From IMG/VR virus record IMGVR_UViG_3300042260_000800, positions 1 through 36,602 of that record: a stretch of DNA of 36,602 nt. One strand, given 5' to 3'. The first letter of the stretch is position 1; each line of letters opens with the position of its first letter. This DNA is from a virus. The notes under the pieces were generated by a model, which saw nothing but the letters and a program-made list of their open reading frames with translations, was not told the DNA's origin and did not search any database. Both the position numbers and the translations under genes were made by a program. This document shows, one piece after another, positions 22,576 to 30,863 of this stretch.

Positions 22576-22894
22576 TCCAAACGCGTTTGAGGTCGCTGTC
22601 GGGAAGCTGCGCGGCCCAGGCCTCCCCACCCGGACCGCGCATCGGGGCATACGTGGACCCGGAGACCGAGCAGCTTGGGTCACTGCATGGTCCAACGTCA
22701 CCCCGCATTCGTCTGACAATAGATCGGTTGGCAATTGGTTGATGCGGGGCGCACGGGCTAGCGCCCGCGAACGGCTTATGCAGCGTAAAGCATCGTCAAA
22801 AGATTCATTCCTGACGCTCATGTATCACTCATGTCGCAAATTATCTACGATTCGTCGCTGAGGCCGCCGAGCGCCCTCATTCCGGAGCCTTTCC
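22576..22894. other. 319-bp intergenic stretch without a supportable gene
   Basis: Short overlapping open frames on both strands lack motifs or ribosome-binding sites. A CGGGC-TAGC-GCCCG hairpin lies near 22752-22766. Such a gap between the gpK-position gene and the tip gene is unusual for this operon and may be a remnant of a deleted cassette. Confidence 0.45.
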
Positions 22895-25456
22895 ATGCCC
22901 TTCATCGTGACAGCCGTCACCGCAGTCGCGGGGGCGATCGGCGGGGTATTGGCGGCTGGCGGGATTGGGGCGGCACTGCTCCGGATCGGCGGCACGCTTC
23001 TCTTGTCCTACGCGGCACAGGCCTTGATGCCGAAACCGCAAGCAACGCTTGCAAACCGCACGGTGACGATCCGCGAGCCGGTGGTGCCACGCGATCTCGT
23101 CTATGGCCGCACCCGCAAGGGCGGGGTCATTGTCTTCCTGCATGCCTCGGGGCCGGCGGATCAATATCTCGATCTTGTTGTCGTGCTGGCCGCGCATCGC
23201 GTCAAATCCATTGGTGCCATCTACTTTGAGGGAGAGATGGCCCTCAATGCAGCCGGCGCCGCGCAGGGCCGCTGGGCCGGGAAAGTTCTTGTTGAGAAGA
23301 AACTCGGCGCGGCCGATCAGACAGCCTTCGCGGGCCTGAAAGCCGCGCTGCCTGACAAATGGACAGAAAACCACCGCCTGCGGGGCTGTGCAGCCATTAG
23401 GCTGCGGCTCACCTATGACCAGGACGCCTTCCCGGGCGGCATCCCGAACATCACGGTCGATCTCGAGGGCAAGGATGACATTTGGGATCCACGGACGCAA
23501 CGCGCGGGCTACTCCGAGAACTCCGCTCTGTGTTTGGCCGACTATATGGCGAACCCGACCTGGGGTGTGGGGGCACGGATCGGCGAGGCCGACGGGATCG
23601 ATGAGATGTCGCTCATTGAGGCCGCCAACATCTGCGACGAGCCCGTCGCCCTTGCCGGTGGCGGCACGGAACCGCGCTACGCCTGCAATGGGGTGATCAC
23701 GCTGTCCGAGCCCCCGAAGACCATCATCGAAGGGATGCTCTCGTCCTTTGCCGGGCGCTGCGCCTTCTCGGGCGGGACCTGGCGCCTCTATGCAGGTGCG
23801 TGGCGGGCACCCGATCTGGCGCTGACGGCAGATCATGTCCGTGAGGGCGGGCTGACGCTGGCGACGCGGGTGACGATGTCAATGAGCTTCAACGCGGTGC
23901 GGGGTCAATTTGTCAGCCCCGAGAATGACTGGCAGCCGGATGACTTCCCGGCTTACGCATCAAGCGTTTACCTTGCAGAAGACGGCGGCGAGCAGAAATG
24001 GCGCGATATCTCGCTTCCGTTCACCATCTCTGCCGCAATGGCGCAGCGCTTGGCGAAGATCGAGCTTGAACGCGCACGGCGGCAAATGACGGTGCGGCTT
24101 TCTGGCAAGCTCTCGGCTTGGGCGGCGACGGTGGGCGATGTGGTGACGCTGTCCTATGCGCGCTGGGGCTTTGCCTCCAAACCCTTCGAGGTGCAGGGCG
24201 TGAGCCTTGATCTCACGGCCTCTGGCGATGGGGCATTGCTCCTGCCCGAGCTTGTGCTGCGCGAGACCTCACCCTTTGTTTATGATTGGACGGCCTCAGA
24301 AGAACAGATCTACGCCGCGGCCCCGAGGACGGCGCTGCCGAGGGCCCATGACATTCCCGCCCCAGGCCCGCCGCAGGTCACGGAAGAGATCTATGTCACG
24401 CGCGATGGCGGTGGGCTGAAGGTTCTGGCCAAGATCACTTGGGCGGCGGCACCGTCTGGTTTTGTGGCCGCGTATCAATTGCAGGCCCGTCGTTCCGAGG
24501 CGGCGGACTGGCTTGCCGGGGAATGGCTGGATTATGGGCGCACGGAGGGTTTGAGCCTCGAGATCCGCGACATTGCACCGGGGCTTTGGGACTTCCGGAT
24601 CAAGGCGATCTCTGTTCTGGGCGTCTCTTCGCCGTGGCAAGAAACTGCAGTGGAAATCCTCGGCCTAACCGCGCCGCCACAGGGGTTGGAGAATGTGACA
24701 CTGCAAACAGCAGGCGGGCTCGCCATTCTCAAATGGACGCGCTCGGTCGACCCCGATGTGCGCGTCGGCGGCAATATCGTGATCCGGCATTCGAAGGAGG
24801 CGACGGCCACTTGGGCCGACAGCTATTCGATGGACCGGGTCTCGGGGGGAGAGGCGATTGCCGTCGTGCCCTTGAAGCCCGGCACCTATCTCTTGCGCGC
24901 AGAAGATAGTGGTGGGCGCGCCGGCCCTGAGGTCCGGGTCTCGACCAAGGGGGCGCAGGTGCTGGCTTTCTCGCCCCTGGGCTTTCTGCAGGCTGATCCC
25001 GGCTTTGTCGGCGCGCAATCCGGCCTGGCGGTCAGCGGCACGAGCCTGACGCTCACCACGGCAACGGCAAATGGTGTGACGCAGGTCACCGCGATGGAGG
25101 GGCAGTACAGCTTCGCCGCCGGGCTCGATCTCGGAGCGGTGAAACGCGTGCGGCTGCGCTCAGAGATTGGGCTTGCGGCCTTGGCGCTGAATGACCGGAT
25201 CGATGCCAGGACCGCGCTTATGGATGCTTGGGCGGATTTTGACGGGTCGGCCGGCGCAGAAATCGATGTGCTCTTCGAGATCCGCGAGACGGACGACGAT
25301 CCCGCGGGCAATCCGCTCTGGGGTCCCTGGGGCCGTCTCGATGCCCATGAAATCGAGGCGCGTGCGGTTCAGGCGCGGGCGCATCTCACGACGAAGGACG
25401 CGTCTTATACGCCCATCGTCAGTCAATTGCGGCTTTACGCCGACGAGGTCGTTTGA
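22895..25456 (+). CDS. Tail tip / host-specificity protein (gpJ-like)
   Basis: 853 residues. A hydrophobic N-terminus (about residues 5-45, Gly/Ala/Leu-rich) precedes the conserved J-type region: VTIREPVVPRDLVYGRTRKGG, quoted in halves VTIREPVVPRDLV and YGRTRKGG, then LCLADYMANPTWGVG (about 213-227). Two fibronectin-type III-like modules (about 500-680) follow, for example WDFRIKAISVLGVSSPW. The C-terminal region ends in IVSQLRLYADEV. It forms the tail tip and contacts the host receptor, and is the usual host-range determinant. Confidence 0.9.
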   Translation: MPFIVTAVTAVAGAIGGVLAAGGIGAALLRIGGTLLLSYAAQALMPKPQATLANRTVTIREPVVPRDLVYGRTRKGGVIVFLHASGPADQYLDLVVVLAAHRVKSIGAIYFEGEMALNAAGAAQGRWAGKVLVEKKLGAADQTAFAGLKAALPDKWTENHRLRGCAAIRLRLTYDQDAFPGGIPNITVDLEGKDDIWDPRTQRAGYSENSALCLADYMANPTWGVGARIGEADGIDEMSLIEAANICDEPVALAGGGTEPRYACNGVITLSEPPKTIIEGMLSSFAGRCAFSGGTWRLYAGAWRAPDLALTADHVREGGLTLATRVTMSMSFNAVRGQFVSPENDWQPDDFPAYASSVYLAEDGGEQKWRDISLPFTISAAMAQRLAKIELERARRQMTVRLSGKLSAWAATVGDVVTLSYARWGFASKPFEVQGVSLDLTASGDGALLLPELVLRETSPFVYDWTASEEQIYAAAPRTALPRAHDIPAPGPPQVTEEIYVTRDGGGLKVLAKITWAAAPSGFVAAYQLQARRSEAADWLAGEWLDYGRTEGLSLEIRDIAPGLWDFRIKAISVLGVSSPWQETAVEILGLTAPPQGLENVTLQTAGGLAILKWTRSVDPDVRVGGNIVIRHSKEATATWADSYSMDRVSGGEAIAVVPLKPGTYLLRAEDSGGRAGPEVRVSTKGAQVLAFSPLGFLQADPGFVGAQSGLAVSGTSLTLTTATANGVTQVTAMEGQYSFAAGLDLGAVKRVRLRSEIGLAALALNDRIDARTALMDAWADFDGSAGAEIDVLFEIRETDDDPAGNPLWGPWGRLDAHEIEARAVQARAHLTTKDASYTPIVSQLRLYADEVV

Positions 25457-25558
25457 ACGCGCTTTGCGTTCCTATGGAGCGCGCCTTCGCTGCCGCTCAG
25501 TTCCGCCTCAAACGCGAACGCCCGCATGTCTTTTTGAGCAAGAACGGAAAACGCTGAT

Positions 25559-26218
25559 ATGCCCCAGACATCCAGCTTCGTGATCGCGAATGACGCGGGC
25601 GCGGCCGTTCGCGCCCGGATCAATGAGATTTTTGCGGCGCTGCAATCGACAAGTGCTGGGGCCTTGGCGCCGTCGGCCACGGTGGCGGGTATGCTCTGGG
25701 TCGACACCTCGGTCTCGCCGCCGGTCTTACGGCGGCGCAATGCCACCAACACCGGTTGGGATGCGCTTTTGGATGCGGCGGGCAATCTGGCGGGTTTGGC
25801 AAATACGGCCGTGGCGCGGGCAAACCTTGGGCTTGGCTCCATGGCCCAGAAATCCGCCGCCGACTATGATGCGGTGATTGCGGAAAAGGCCGCACTCTCT
25901 GGGGCCACCTTCACCGGGGTGGTAACGGCGCCAAACTTCGTCTCTTCGTCCGATGCCCGGCTCAAGACCGAGGTCGAGACCATTGTGGGGGCACTGGCCC
26001 TTCTCGGATCCTTGCGCGGGGTGCGCTTTACCATGGATGGAAGCCGACAGATCGGGGTGATCGCGCAGGAGGTGGCGACCGTGCTGCCCGAAGTGGTGCG
26101 GGCGGATGCGCAAACAGGCCAGCTCTCGGTGGCTTACGGCAATATCACCGGTCTCTTGATCGAGGCTGTCAAAGAACTCGCGGCCCGCGTGGCGGATTTG
26201 GAAGGACGGTTACTATGA
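25559..26218 (+). CDS. Tail fibre protein with S74 intramolecular chaperone
   Basis: 219 residues. The N-terminal half is a phage fibre stalk (TVAGMLWVDTSVSPPVLRRR, ANLGLGSMAQK, ALSGATFTGVVTAPNF). From about residue 127 the peptidase S74 domain begins, with the SSDARLK cleavage region followed by GVIAQEVATVLPEVV and LSVAYGNITGLLIEAVKEL. S74 domains help trimers fold and then cut themselves off at the serine before DARLK. It overlaps the holin gene by 4 bp (ATGA). Confidence 0.9.
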   Translation: MPQTSSFVIANDAGAAVRARINEIFAALQSTSAGALAPSATVAGMLWVDTSVSPPVLRRRNATNTGWDALLDAAGNLAGLANTAVARANLGLGSMAQKSAADYDAVIAEKAALSGATFTGVVTAPNFVSSSDARLKTEVETIVGALALLGSLRGVRFTMDGSRQIGVIAQEVATVLPEVVRADAQTGQLSVAYGNITGLLIEAVKELAARVADLEGRLL

Positions 26219-26529
26219 GCGAAGGCGATGGGTTTATCGAGACGATCAACACGCTCTTTGGCGGGGCGGTGACCACGTTGATCGGGGCCTTCACCGGGCG
26301 GCTCATGTGGCATTCTGGCGAAGTGAAGCTTGGGCGGCGGCGCTTTTTTGGCAAGGAACTCCTTTGGGAAATCCCTGTGGCTGTCGGCATGGCGCTGATC
26401 GGCGAGGCGGCGGCGCGCTACATCGGGCTCTCGCAGCCGGTCTCGACAGGGTTTGTGGCGACATTGGCCTATCTTGGGCCGCGCGGAGCGGAGGCATTGC
26501 TGACCGCTTGGATTGGGCGGAAGAAATAA
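26215..26529 (+). CDS. Holin (LydA/phage_holin_3-like)
   Basis: 104 residues: an N-terminal amphipathic segment, hydrophobic helix FGGAVTTLIGAFTGRLMW, a basic linker (GRRRFFGKELLW), then two more hydrophobic stretches (IPVAVGMALIGEAAARYIG; FVATLAYLGPRGAEALLTAW) and a basic tail. The size, three membrane segments and location in the lysis region indicate a holin that permeabilises the inner membrane for the endolysin. Confidence 0.8.
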   Translation: MSEGDGFIETINTLFGGAVTTLIGAFTGRLMWHSGEVKLGRRRFFGKELLWEIPVAVGMALIGEAAARYIGLSQPVSTGFVATLAYLGPRGAEALLTAWIGRKK

Positions 26530-26530
26530 C

Positions 26531-26547
26531 CTGCCCAAATTGGGCAG
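26531..26547. repeat. Palindrome CTGCCCAA-A-TTGGGCAG
   Basis: Perfect 8-base arms immediately after the holin stop. A loop of one base disfavours an RNA hairpin, so a protein-binding site is more plausible. Confidence 0.35.
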
Positions 26548-26617
26548 AGCGCAAGATAGCTTCACCTGGTAGCGGTAGGGCGCTAACGTCGCCAAAACAA
26601 AACGCAGGGGCCGGGAC

Positions 26618-27094
26618 GTGCAGCACGAGAAAATCTACAGCATCTTCGGCCAAATGCTGGCCTTTGCCGTTTTGGGCCTGATGTTTTGTTCCGTCTATTG
26701 GACTCTTCACGGGTTGATAGGGCTATCGGCGCCCTTGCTTGGGCAAACTGGTAGCCTCTTTCTCGGATTGGCCGGAATTCCACTCTTGCTTATCATAGCA
26801 AGACGAAGCGTTAGCTTGGCTTTGGTCGTATCTTTGCTGATCGCTGGGGTGGATCGCGCCTATTATCGGGGTGTCGACTACCCGTTGGCGAATAGCGTGA
26901 TTGCGGGCCTCTGCTTTGTGATTGCAGCGGTCATGTTGATCGGCGTCCTGTCGGAGCGCAGGAAGTTTGCCAACAAGGCCCTGCCGAAAGTGCTGATGGT
27001 TGTTTTGGGATTGGCCTTTCTGCTGCCAGCGGGGCTCATCGCCAAAGTGCTGACCATGCTGCGGATCCTCCCCCAAAGGTCGGACAGCGAATAG
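26618..27094 (+). CDS. Hypothetical multi-pass membrane protein
   Basis: 158 residues with about five hydrophobic segments (roughly 11-32, 45-60, 65-80, 90-112, 122-142) separated by short charged loops (ARRSVS, DRAYYRG, SERRKFANKALPK). No family is recognised. It starts at a GTG in the lysis region between holin and endolysin. It may be an accessory lysis protein, a superinfection-exclusion protein or other lysogenic cargo; the sequence does not decide. Confidence 0.6.
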   Translation: MQHEKIYSIFGQMLAFAVLGLMFCSVYWTLHGLIGLSAPLLGQTGSLFLGLAGIPLLLIIARRSVSLALVVSLLIAGVDRAYYRGVDYPLANSVIAGLCFVIAAVMLIGVLSERRKFANKALPKVLMVVLGLAFLLPAGLIAKVLTMLRILPQRSDSE

Positions 27095-27215
27095 GCCAAG
27101 GCGGTTTGATGATCTGCCTGCTTGGCGGTTGAGCCGTTCCCCGATCGTCCATCGCGTCCCCAGAATAGTCTGCCGCCGAGAAATAACGCCGGCGACACCA
27201 CGCCAACCCAGAAAG

Positions 27216-27245
27216 AACGCCGTCCCATCACCGGGGCGGCGTTTT
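27216..27245 (+). terminator. Probable intrinsic terminator before the endolysin
   Basis: AACGCCGTCCC pairs with GGGGCGGCGTT (one G-T wobble) around a 6-base loop, followed by TTTT. It lies 21 bp before the endolysin start and could reduce read-through into the lysis and fibre genes or act as a processed 5' hairpin. Confidence 0.55.
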
Positions 27246-27265
27246 GCATTCTACGGGAGAACCCC

Positions 27266-28198
27266 ATGACGCCTTTTGACATTGCGAAGAGTTACATCGG
27301 TACGACCGAGGGCGCAGGCACCGCCGACAATCCCAAGATCATGGAGATGTATGCCTCGGTTGGTCAGGCCCATGTGGAGCATGATGATGTGGCTTGGTGC
27401 GCGGCCTTCGTCGGGCATTGCCTCGAGAAGGCGGGCATTCGGTCAACGCGCCGGCTGAACGCGCGGTCCTATCTCGACTGGGGTGTGCCGGTGGAGATCG
27501 CGGAGGCCCGGCAAGGCGACATCGGCGTCATCCCCCGCGGCAGGTCTGGTTGGCAGGGGCATGTCTTCTTCATCGACCGTGTTGAGGGGCAATGGGTCTG
27601 GGGCCTTGGCGGCAATCAGGATGATGCGGTCAGTGTGAAGCGTTATCCGGCTTCAAAGCTTTTGGGTGTTCGCCGTGCAGGGAATGTTGCACCTGCCGTG
27701 ACGATGCCGGTCGAGGCGGTGCAAAGGCGCCTGAACGCGCTCGGCTATCACGAGGTGGGTCAGATCGATGGAAAGATCGGGTGCCGCACGCGGGCTGCCA
27801 TTCTGGCCTTCCGGCAGGATAACGACCTCAGCCTAGTGCCCATCATCGATGTCGCGCTTACCGAGGCGCTGGAAGCCGCCTCGCCCCGCGAAATCGCGCC
27901 CGCGCGTGCAGCTGGCACTCCTGCCAAGAGCCGCATCATCACGGCAGCCAATGCTCAGGTTGGGCTTGGCGTGCTTGGCGCGGCGGGCTCGATCGGGAGC
28001 CAGATTGCGCCGGCCCTGATTGAAGCCGAACATGCCCGTGAAACAGCCGGGCGCCTGTTCAACCTGATCGGGCTTGAGACTTGGCTTGCGAGCGCGCTGC
28101 CGTGGATCGGAGCGGCCGTGTTCCTCGGGGTGATCTTCTATGCCCTGCGCGCCCGCGCGGCCCGGATCGAGGATCACAGGTCGGGGAAAACGCCATGA
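27266..28198 (+). CDS. Endolysin, CHAP/NlpC-like (TIGR02594-like) with peptidoglycan-binding domain and C-terminal membrane helix
   Basis: 310 residues. The catalytic domain (about 1-135) has DDVAWCAAFVGHCL with Cys45, GWQGHVFFIDR with His99 and GLGGNQ with Asn117, the TIGR02594/CHAP layout. A peptidoglycan-binding domain follows (about 147-202, VQRRLNALGYHEVGQIDG). The C-terminal part has a helix LPWIGAAVFLGVIFYALRA (279-297) that may anchor the enzyme. It cuts cell-wall peptides at lysis. ATG 27266 follows GGGAGA. The stop overlaps the next ATG (ATGA). Confidence 0.88.
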   Translation: MTPFDIAKSYIGTTEGAGTADNPKIMEMYASVGQAHVEHDDVAWCAAFVGHCLEKAGIRSTRRLNARSYLDWGVPVEIAEARQGDIGVIPRGRSGWQGHVFFIDRVEGQWVWGLGGNQDDAVSVKRYPASKLLGVRRAGNVAPAVTMPVEAVQRRLNALGYHEVGQIDGKIGCRTRAAILAFRQDNDLSLVPIIDVALTEALEAASPREIAPARAAGTPAKSRIITAANAQVGLGVLGAAGSIGSQIAPALIEAEHARETAGRLFNLIGLETWLASALPWIGAAVFLGVIFYALRARAARIEDHRSGKTP

Positions 28199-28452
28199 CC
28201 GTGTTTGTCACGCGGATCTTCGCCGCCATCGGTCGCCGGGCGGCGCTGTGGATGGCGTTGATCGTGATCTTCTTTACCGCTTTGCGCCTTGCCGTCCGAC
28301 AGGGTCGTCATGCGGCCAAGGCCGACTTTGCCATCCGCCACGCCGAGGCCCGGATCCGGGCGCTGCAAACCTCACAGGAAACCCGTCATGACATTCAAAA
28401 CGCTGACCGTGCTGATCTTGAGCGCCGGGCTGACCGCTGGATGCGCGATTGA
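28195..28452 (+). CDS. Inner-membrane spanin (Rz-like)
   Basis: 85 residues: a single N-terminal membrane anchor (about 14-32, ALWMALIVIFFTALRLAV) and a charged, coiled-coil-like periplasmic part (AKADFAIRHAEARIRALQ). Location after the endolysin with an overlapping lipoprotein gene is the classic Rz/Rz1 arrangement. Together they fuse inner and outer membranes in the last step of lysis. The start overlaps the endolysin stop by 4 bp. Confidence 0.78.
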   Translation: MTVFVTRIFAAIGRRAALWMALIVIFFTALRLAVRQGRHAAKADFAIRHAEARIRALQTSQETRHDIQNADRADLERRADRWMRD

Positions 28453-28591
28453 TCCACGAGGGGAGCGGGACGACTGTGATTGGGCAGAGCCGATCAGACC
28501 CTCGCGCGCGGATGTTCTCTCAGACGGCACTCTGGCGCAGATCGTTGCCCATAATGAGGTCGGTGCCCGGCTTTGCGGGTGGGCGCCATGA
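28388..28591 (+). CDS. Outer-membrane lipoprotein spanin (Rz1-like)
   Basis: 67 residues with a lipoprotein signal: TFKTLTVLILSAGLTAGC, lipobox LTAGC, Cys18 becoming the acylated N-terminus. The mature part is short and contains PIRPSRAD. The gene overlaps the Rz-like gene by 65 bp in another frame, the typical nested o-spanin organisation. No long proline run is seen, unlike lambda Rz1, but the position and lipobox are convincing. Confidence 0.78.
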   Translation: MTFKTLTVLILSAGLTAGCAIDPRGERDDCDWAEPIRPSRADVLSDGTLAQIVAHNEVGARLCGWAP

Positions 28592-28950
28592 CCAACACGC
28601 ATCTTCAGGAAGGACCGGTCATCCTGATCGGCTACGAATACCGGCTGCAGCTTCAGGCCGATGCAGAGCTCTTTCCTCAGGGCGCCAGTTTTGCTGGGCA
28701 GGTGCGCAGCACGATCAGCGCGGCAGCGGTCCTGGCGGAGCTTTCGACGGCAACGGGCAGCGTGCTGCGCCTCGACGCGCGCACCCTCGAGATCATTCTG
28801 TCCCCCGCAATTACAGCTGAGCTCGCCCCTGGAATGGTCGTGCTGGATCTGGTGCGTTCCGATCTAACACCAGACCGGCATCTCGGCTTCGTACTGGAAA
28901 TCCCCGTGGTCTTGCCGGTGACGAGGTACCCCGTCCCTGGGGGGCTCTAA
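28588..28950 (+). CDS. Hypothetical phage protein, fibre region
   Basis: 120 residues, strand-rich: GPVILIGYEYRLQLQADAEL, FAGQVRSTISAAAVLAEL, VLRLDARTLEIILSP, and LGFVLEIPVVLPVTR. Small beta-sandwich proteins of this kind occur next to fibre genes in Rhodobacter-type phages. Function is unknown, and a fibre accessory or assembly part is a guess. The ATG overlaps the lipoprotein stop (ATGA), so it is translated in the same operon. Confidence 0.65.
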   Translation: MTNTHLQEGPVILIGYEYRLQLQADAELFPQGASFAGQVRSTISAAAVLAELSTATGSVLRLDARTLEIILSPAITAELAPGMVVLDLVRSDLTPDRHLGFVLEIPVVLPVTRYPVPGGL

Positions 28951-28953
28951 GCG

Positions 28954-29181
28954 ATGACAGACGCGCTTGAGCTTCGGCCCCTGACCGGGCCGATCCGCCT
29001 GCATCTGACCTCAAGCGAACCGATCAGACTGCGCGTTCTGTCTGGGCCAGTGGCTGTGCGGCTTCTCGGCCAGCCCGGGCCCCAAGGCCGAACGGGTCTG
29101 CAGGGGGACAAGGGCGATCAGGGCACGCCCGGCGTGACCATTCTGCCCACTGACACCCCGATCACCGGAGGCTTCTTCTGA
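28954..29181 (+). CDS. Short collagen-like fibre protein
   Basis: 75 residues. The first ~38 residues are strand-like (RPLTGPIRLHLTSSEP). Residues 39-60 are Gly-X-Y repeats (GQPGPQGRTGLQGDKGDQG), and ITGGFF closes the protein. Collagen-like repeats form trimeric stalks in tail fibres. The stop overlaps the start of the next fibre gene (TGATG). It is one of two collagen-like proteins upstream of the oxygenase genes. Confidence 0.7.
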   Translation: MTDALELRPLTGPIRLHLTSSEPIRLRVLSGPVAVRLLGQPGPQGRTGLQGDKGDQGTPGVTILPTDTPITGGFF

Positions 29182-30164
29182 TGGCCAATACCATCCAACT
29201 CAAACGCCGGATCTCAGGGCTCGCTGGCGCGCCCGCTGCTCTGAAGTCAGGTGAACTCGCCCATAACGAGGTCGATGACACGCTTTATGTCGGCAAGGGG
29301 GATGACGGGGCGGGTAATGCAACCTCCGTCATTCCGCTCGCCGGCAAGGGCGGTTTCGTCGATCTGACAGGCGCGCAGACGATTGGTGGGGCCAAGACCT
29401 TCACATTGGTCCCGAAATCCTCCCAAGACGCCAGCGCTGCGTCTGATCTCATCCGCAAATCGCAACTTGATGGCTTGCTTGCGGGGAAAGCCCCCCTGGC
29501 TTCGCCAGTCCTGACCGGAACTCCAAGCGCCCCAACGGCAGTATCGGGGACAAACAGCACGCAAATCGCCACCACCGCCTTCGTGCAACAGGCCACTGCT
29601 GCCTTTGGCCCCGGCGATATGCTGAAATCCACCTATGACACCGACAATGACGGCAAGGTCGATGCGGCCGAGGTGGCTGATGCTGCACCTTGGGCCGGGA
29701 TTACCGGCAAGCCGACAAGCTTTCCGCCCGCGACCCACCCGCATGTCGTGAGCGATGTGACGGGCCTGCAAGCGGCACTGGATGCGAAAGCGCCGCTTGC
29801 TTCCCCCGCGCTGACCGGAACGCCGACGGCGCCCACAGCGCTCTTGGGCACCAACACGACGCAGCTGGCGACGACGGGGTTTGTGGCTGCGGCCATCGGG
29901 GCGCTGATCGATGCAGCCCCGGGCGCCATGGATACTTTGAACGAGCTAGCGGCCGCTCTCGGGGATGATCCGAGTTTTGCTTCCACCGTGACCAACGCGC
30001 TGGCGGGGAAACTGGCTTCTGCTTCAAACCTTGCCGATCTGCCGAACAAGGCCACATCGAGGACGAATTTGGGGCTTGGCTCACTTGCCACGCAGGCCGC
30101 GAGCAGCGTCGCGATCACGGGTGGGACGATCGATGGCATTGCGCTTGATGGGGGGACGTTCTGA
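29181..30164 (+). CDS. Tail fibre protein with repeated stalk units
   Basis: 327 residues. The N-terminus MANTIQLKRRISGLAG plus SGELAHNEVDDTLYVG is a common virion-attachment motif of phage fibres. Two copies of a repeat unit follow: KAPLASPVLTGTPSAPTAV (101-119) and KAPLASPALTGTPTAPTAL about 100 residues later, each followed by TTQ/STQ-(I/L)ATT-(A/G)FV. The end (ITGGTIDGIALDGGTF) is a typical fibre terminus. It has no S74 chaperone of its own; the next gene supplies one. Confidence 0.85.
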   Translation: MANTIQLKRRISGLAGAPAALKSGELAHNEVDDTLYVGKGDDGAGNATSVIPLAGKGGFVDLTGAQTIGGAKTFTLVPKSSQDASAASDLIRKSQLDGLLAGKAPLASPVLTGTPSAPTAVSGTNSTQIATTAFVQQATAAFGPGDMLKSTYDTDNDGKVDAAEVADAAPWAGITGKPTSFPPATHPHVVSDVTGLQAALDAKAPLASPALTGTPTAPTALLGTNTTQLATTGFVAAAIGALIDAAPGAMDTLNELAAALGDDPSFASTVTNALAGKLASASNLADLPNKATSRTNLGLGSLATQAASSVAITGGTIDGIALDGGTF

Positions 30165-30167
30165 GCC

Positions 30168-30863
30168 ATGGCCAACACGCTTCTAGTCAAGCGCACGACG
30201 GTCGCGGGCCGGGTGCCGACCACCGCACAGCTTGCGGCCGGGGAGCTTGCGGTCAATGTGACCGACGGCAAGCTCTTCCTCAAACGCGTCTCTGGCGCTG
30301 AAACGGTGGTGGAGCTTGGGCAAACCGGGCCTCAGGGGCCAGCCGGTCCTGTAGGGGCAACTGGTCCGGCGGGGCCACAGGGCGCAACAGGCGCCACGGG
30401 ACCACAAGGTCCTGCGGGCACAAATGGCTCTCCCGATACCGCAGCGCAGGTGCTGGCAAAGCTCATCACGGTCGACGGCGCGGGCTCCGGTCTTGATGCC
30501 GATCTTCTTGATGGCAGCCACGCCAGCGCCTTTGCCTTGCTGGCAGGCGCCACCTTCACCGGCACGGTGACCGCGCCGAACTTTGTGTCGTCCTCAGACG
30601 CGCGACTCAAATCCGACATCGCCGTGGTCCCGGATGCACTTCAGAAACTGCGGGCGCTGAGGGGCGTCACCTATCGCATGGCCGGGTCTGAAGCCCGCCA
30701 GATGGGTCTCATTGCCCAAGACGTGCAGGCGGTTGCCCCGGAAGTGGTGGTCGTGACGGAGGGTGTGCTGCGTCTCGCCTATGGCAATCTCATCGGCCTC
30801 CTCGTCGAGGCCATCAAAGACCTCGCATCTGAGGTCGATCAGCTCAAAAGGACCGCCCCATGA
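30168..30863 (+). CDS. Tail fibre with collagen-like stalk and S74 chaperone
   Basis: 231 residues. The attachment motif (MANTLLVKRTTVAG, AGELAVNVTDGKLFLKR) is followed by Gly-X-Y repeats from about residue 52 to 86 (TGPQGPAGPVGATGPAGPQG is one stretch). Then comes LDADLLDGSHAS and the S74 domain starting at SSDARLKSDIAV, with GLIAQDVQAVAPEVV. The S74 part and the APNFVSSSDARLK junction are nearly the same as in the protein at 25559-26218. The proline-containing Gly-X-Y stalk is a plausible hydroxylation substrate for the oxygenases encoded just downstream (inference). Confidence 0.88.
   Translation: MANTLLVKRTTVAGRVPTTAQLAAGELAVNVTDGKLFLKRVSGAETVVELGQTGPQGPAGPVGATGPAGPQGATGATGPQGPAGTNGSPDTAAQVLAKLITVDGAGSGLDADLLDGSHASAFALLAGATFTGTVTAPNFVSSSDARLKSDIAVVPDALQKLRALRGVTYRMAGSEARQMGLIAQDVQAVAPEVVVVTEGVLRLAYGNLIGLLVEAIKDLASEVDQLKRTAP

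Noticed and set aside
22513-22861. Short open frames in the gap before the tail-tip gene
   Set aside because: No start signal or coherent protein on either strand.
28573-28820. Other plus-strand frames across the spanin and fibre-region genes
   Set aside because: Only the nested lipoprotein frame has a lipobox and plausible start; the remaining frames are shadows.
30320-30430. Repetitive sequence that could be taken for a CRISPR or tandem repeat
   Set aside because: It encodes the Gly-X-Y collagen-like stalk of a fibre; the periodicity is nine bases and in frame.
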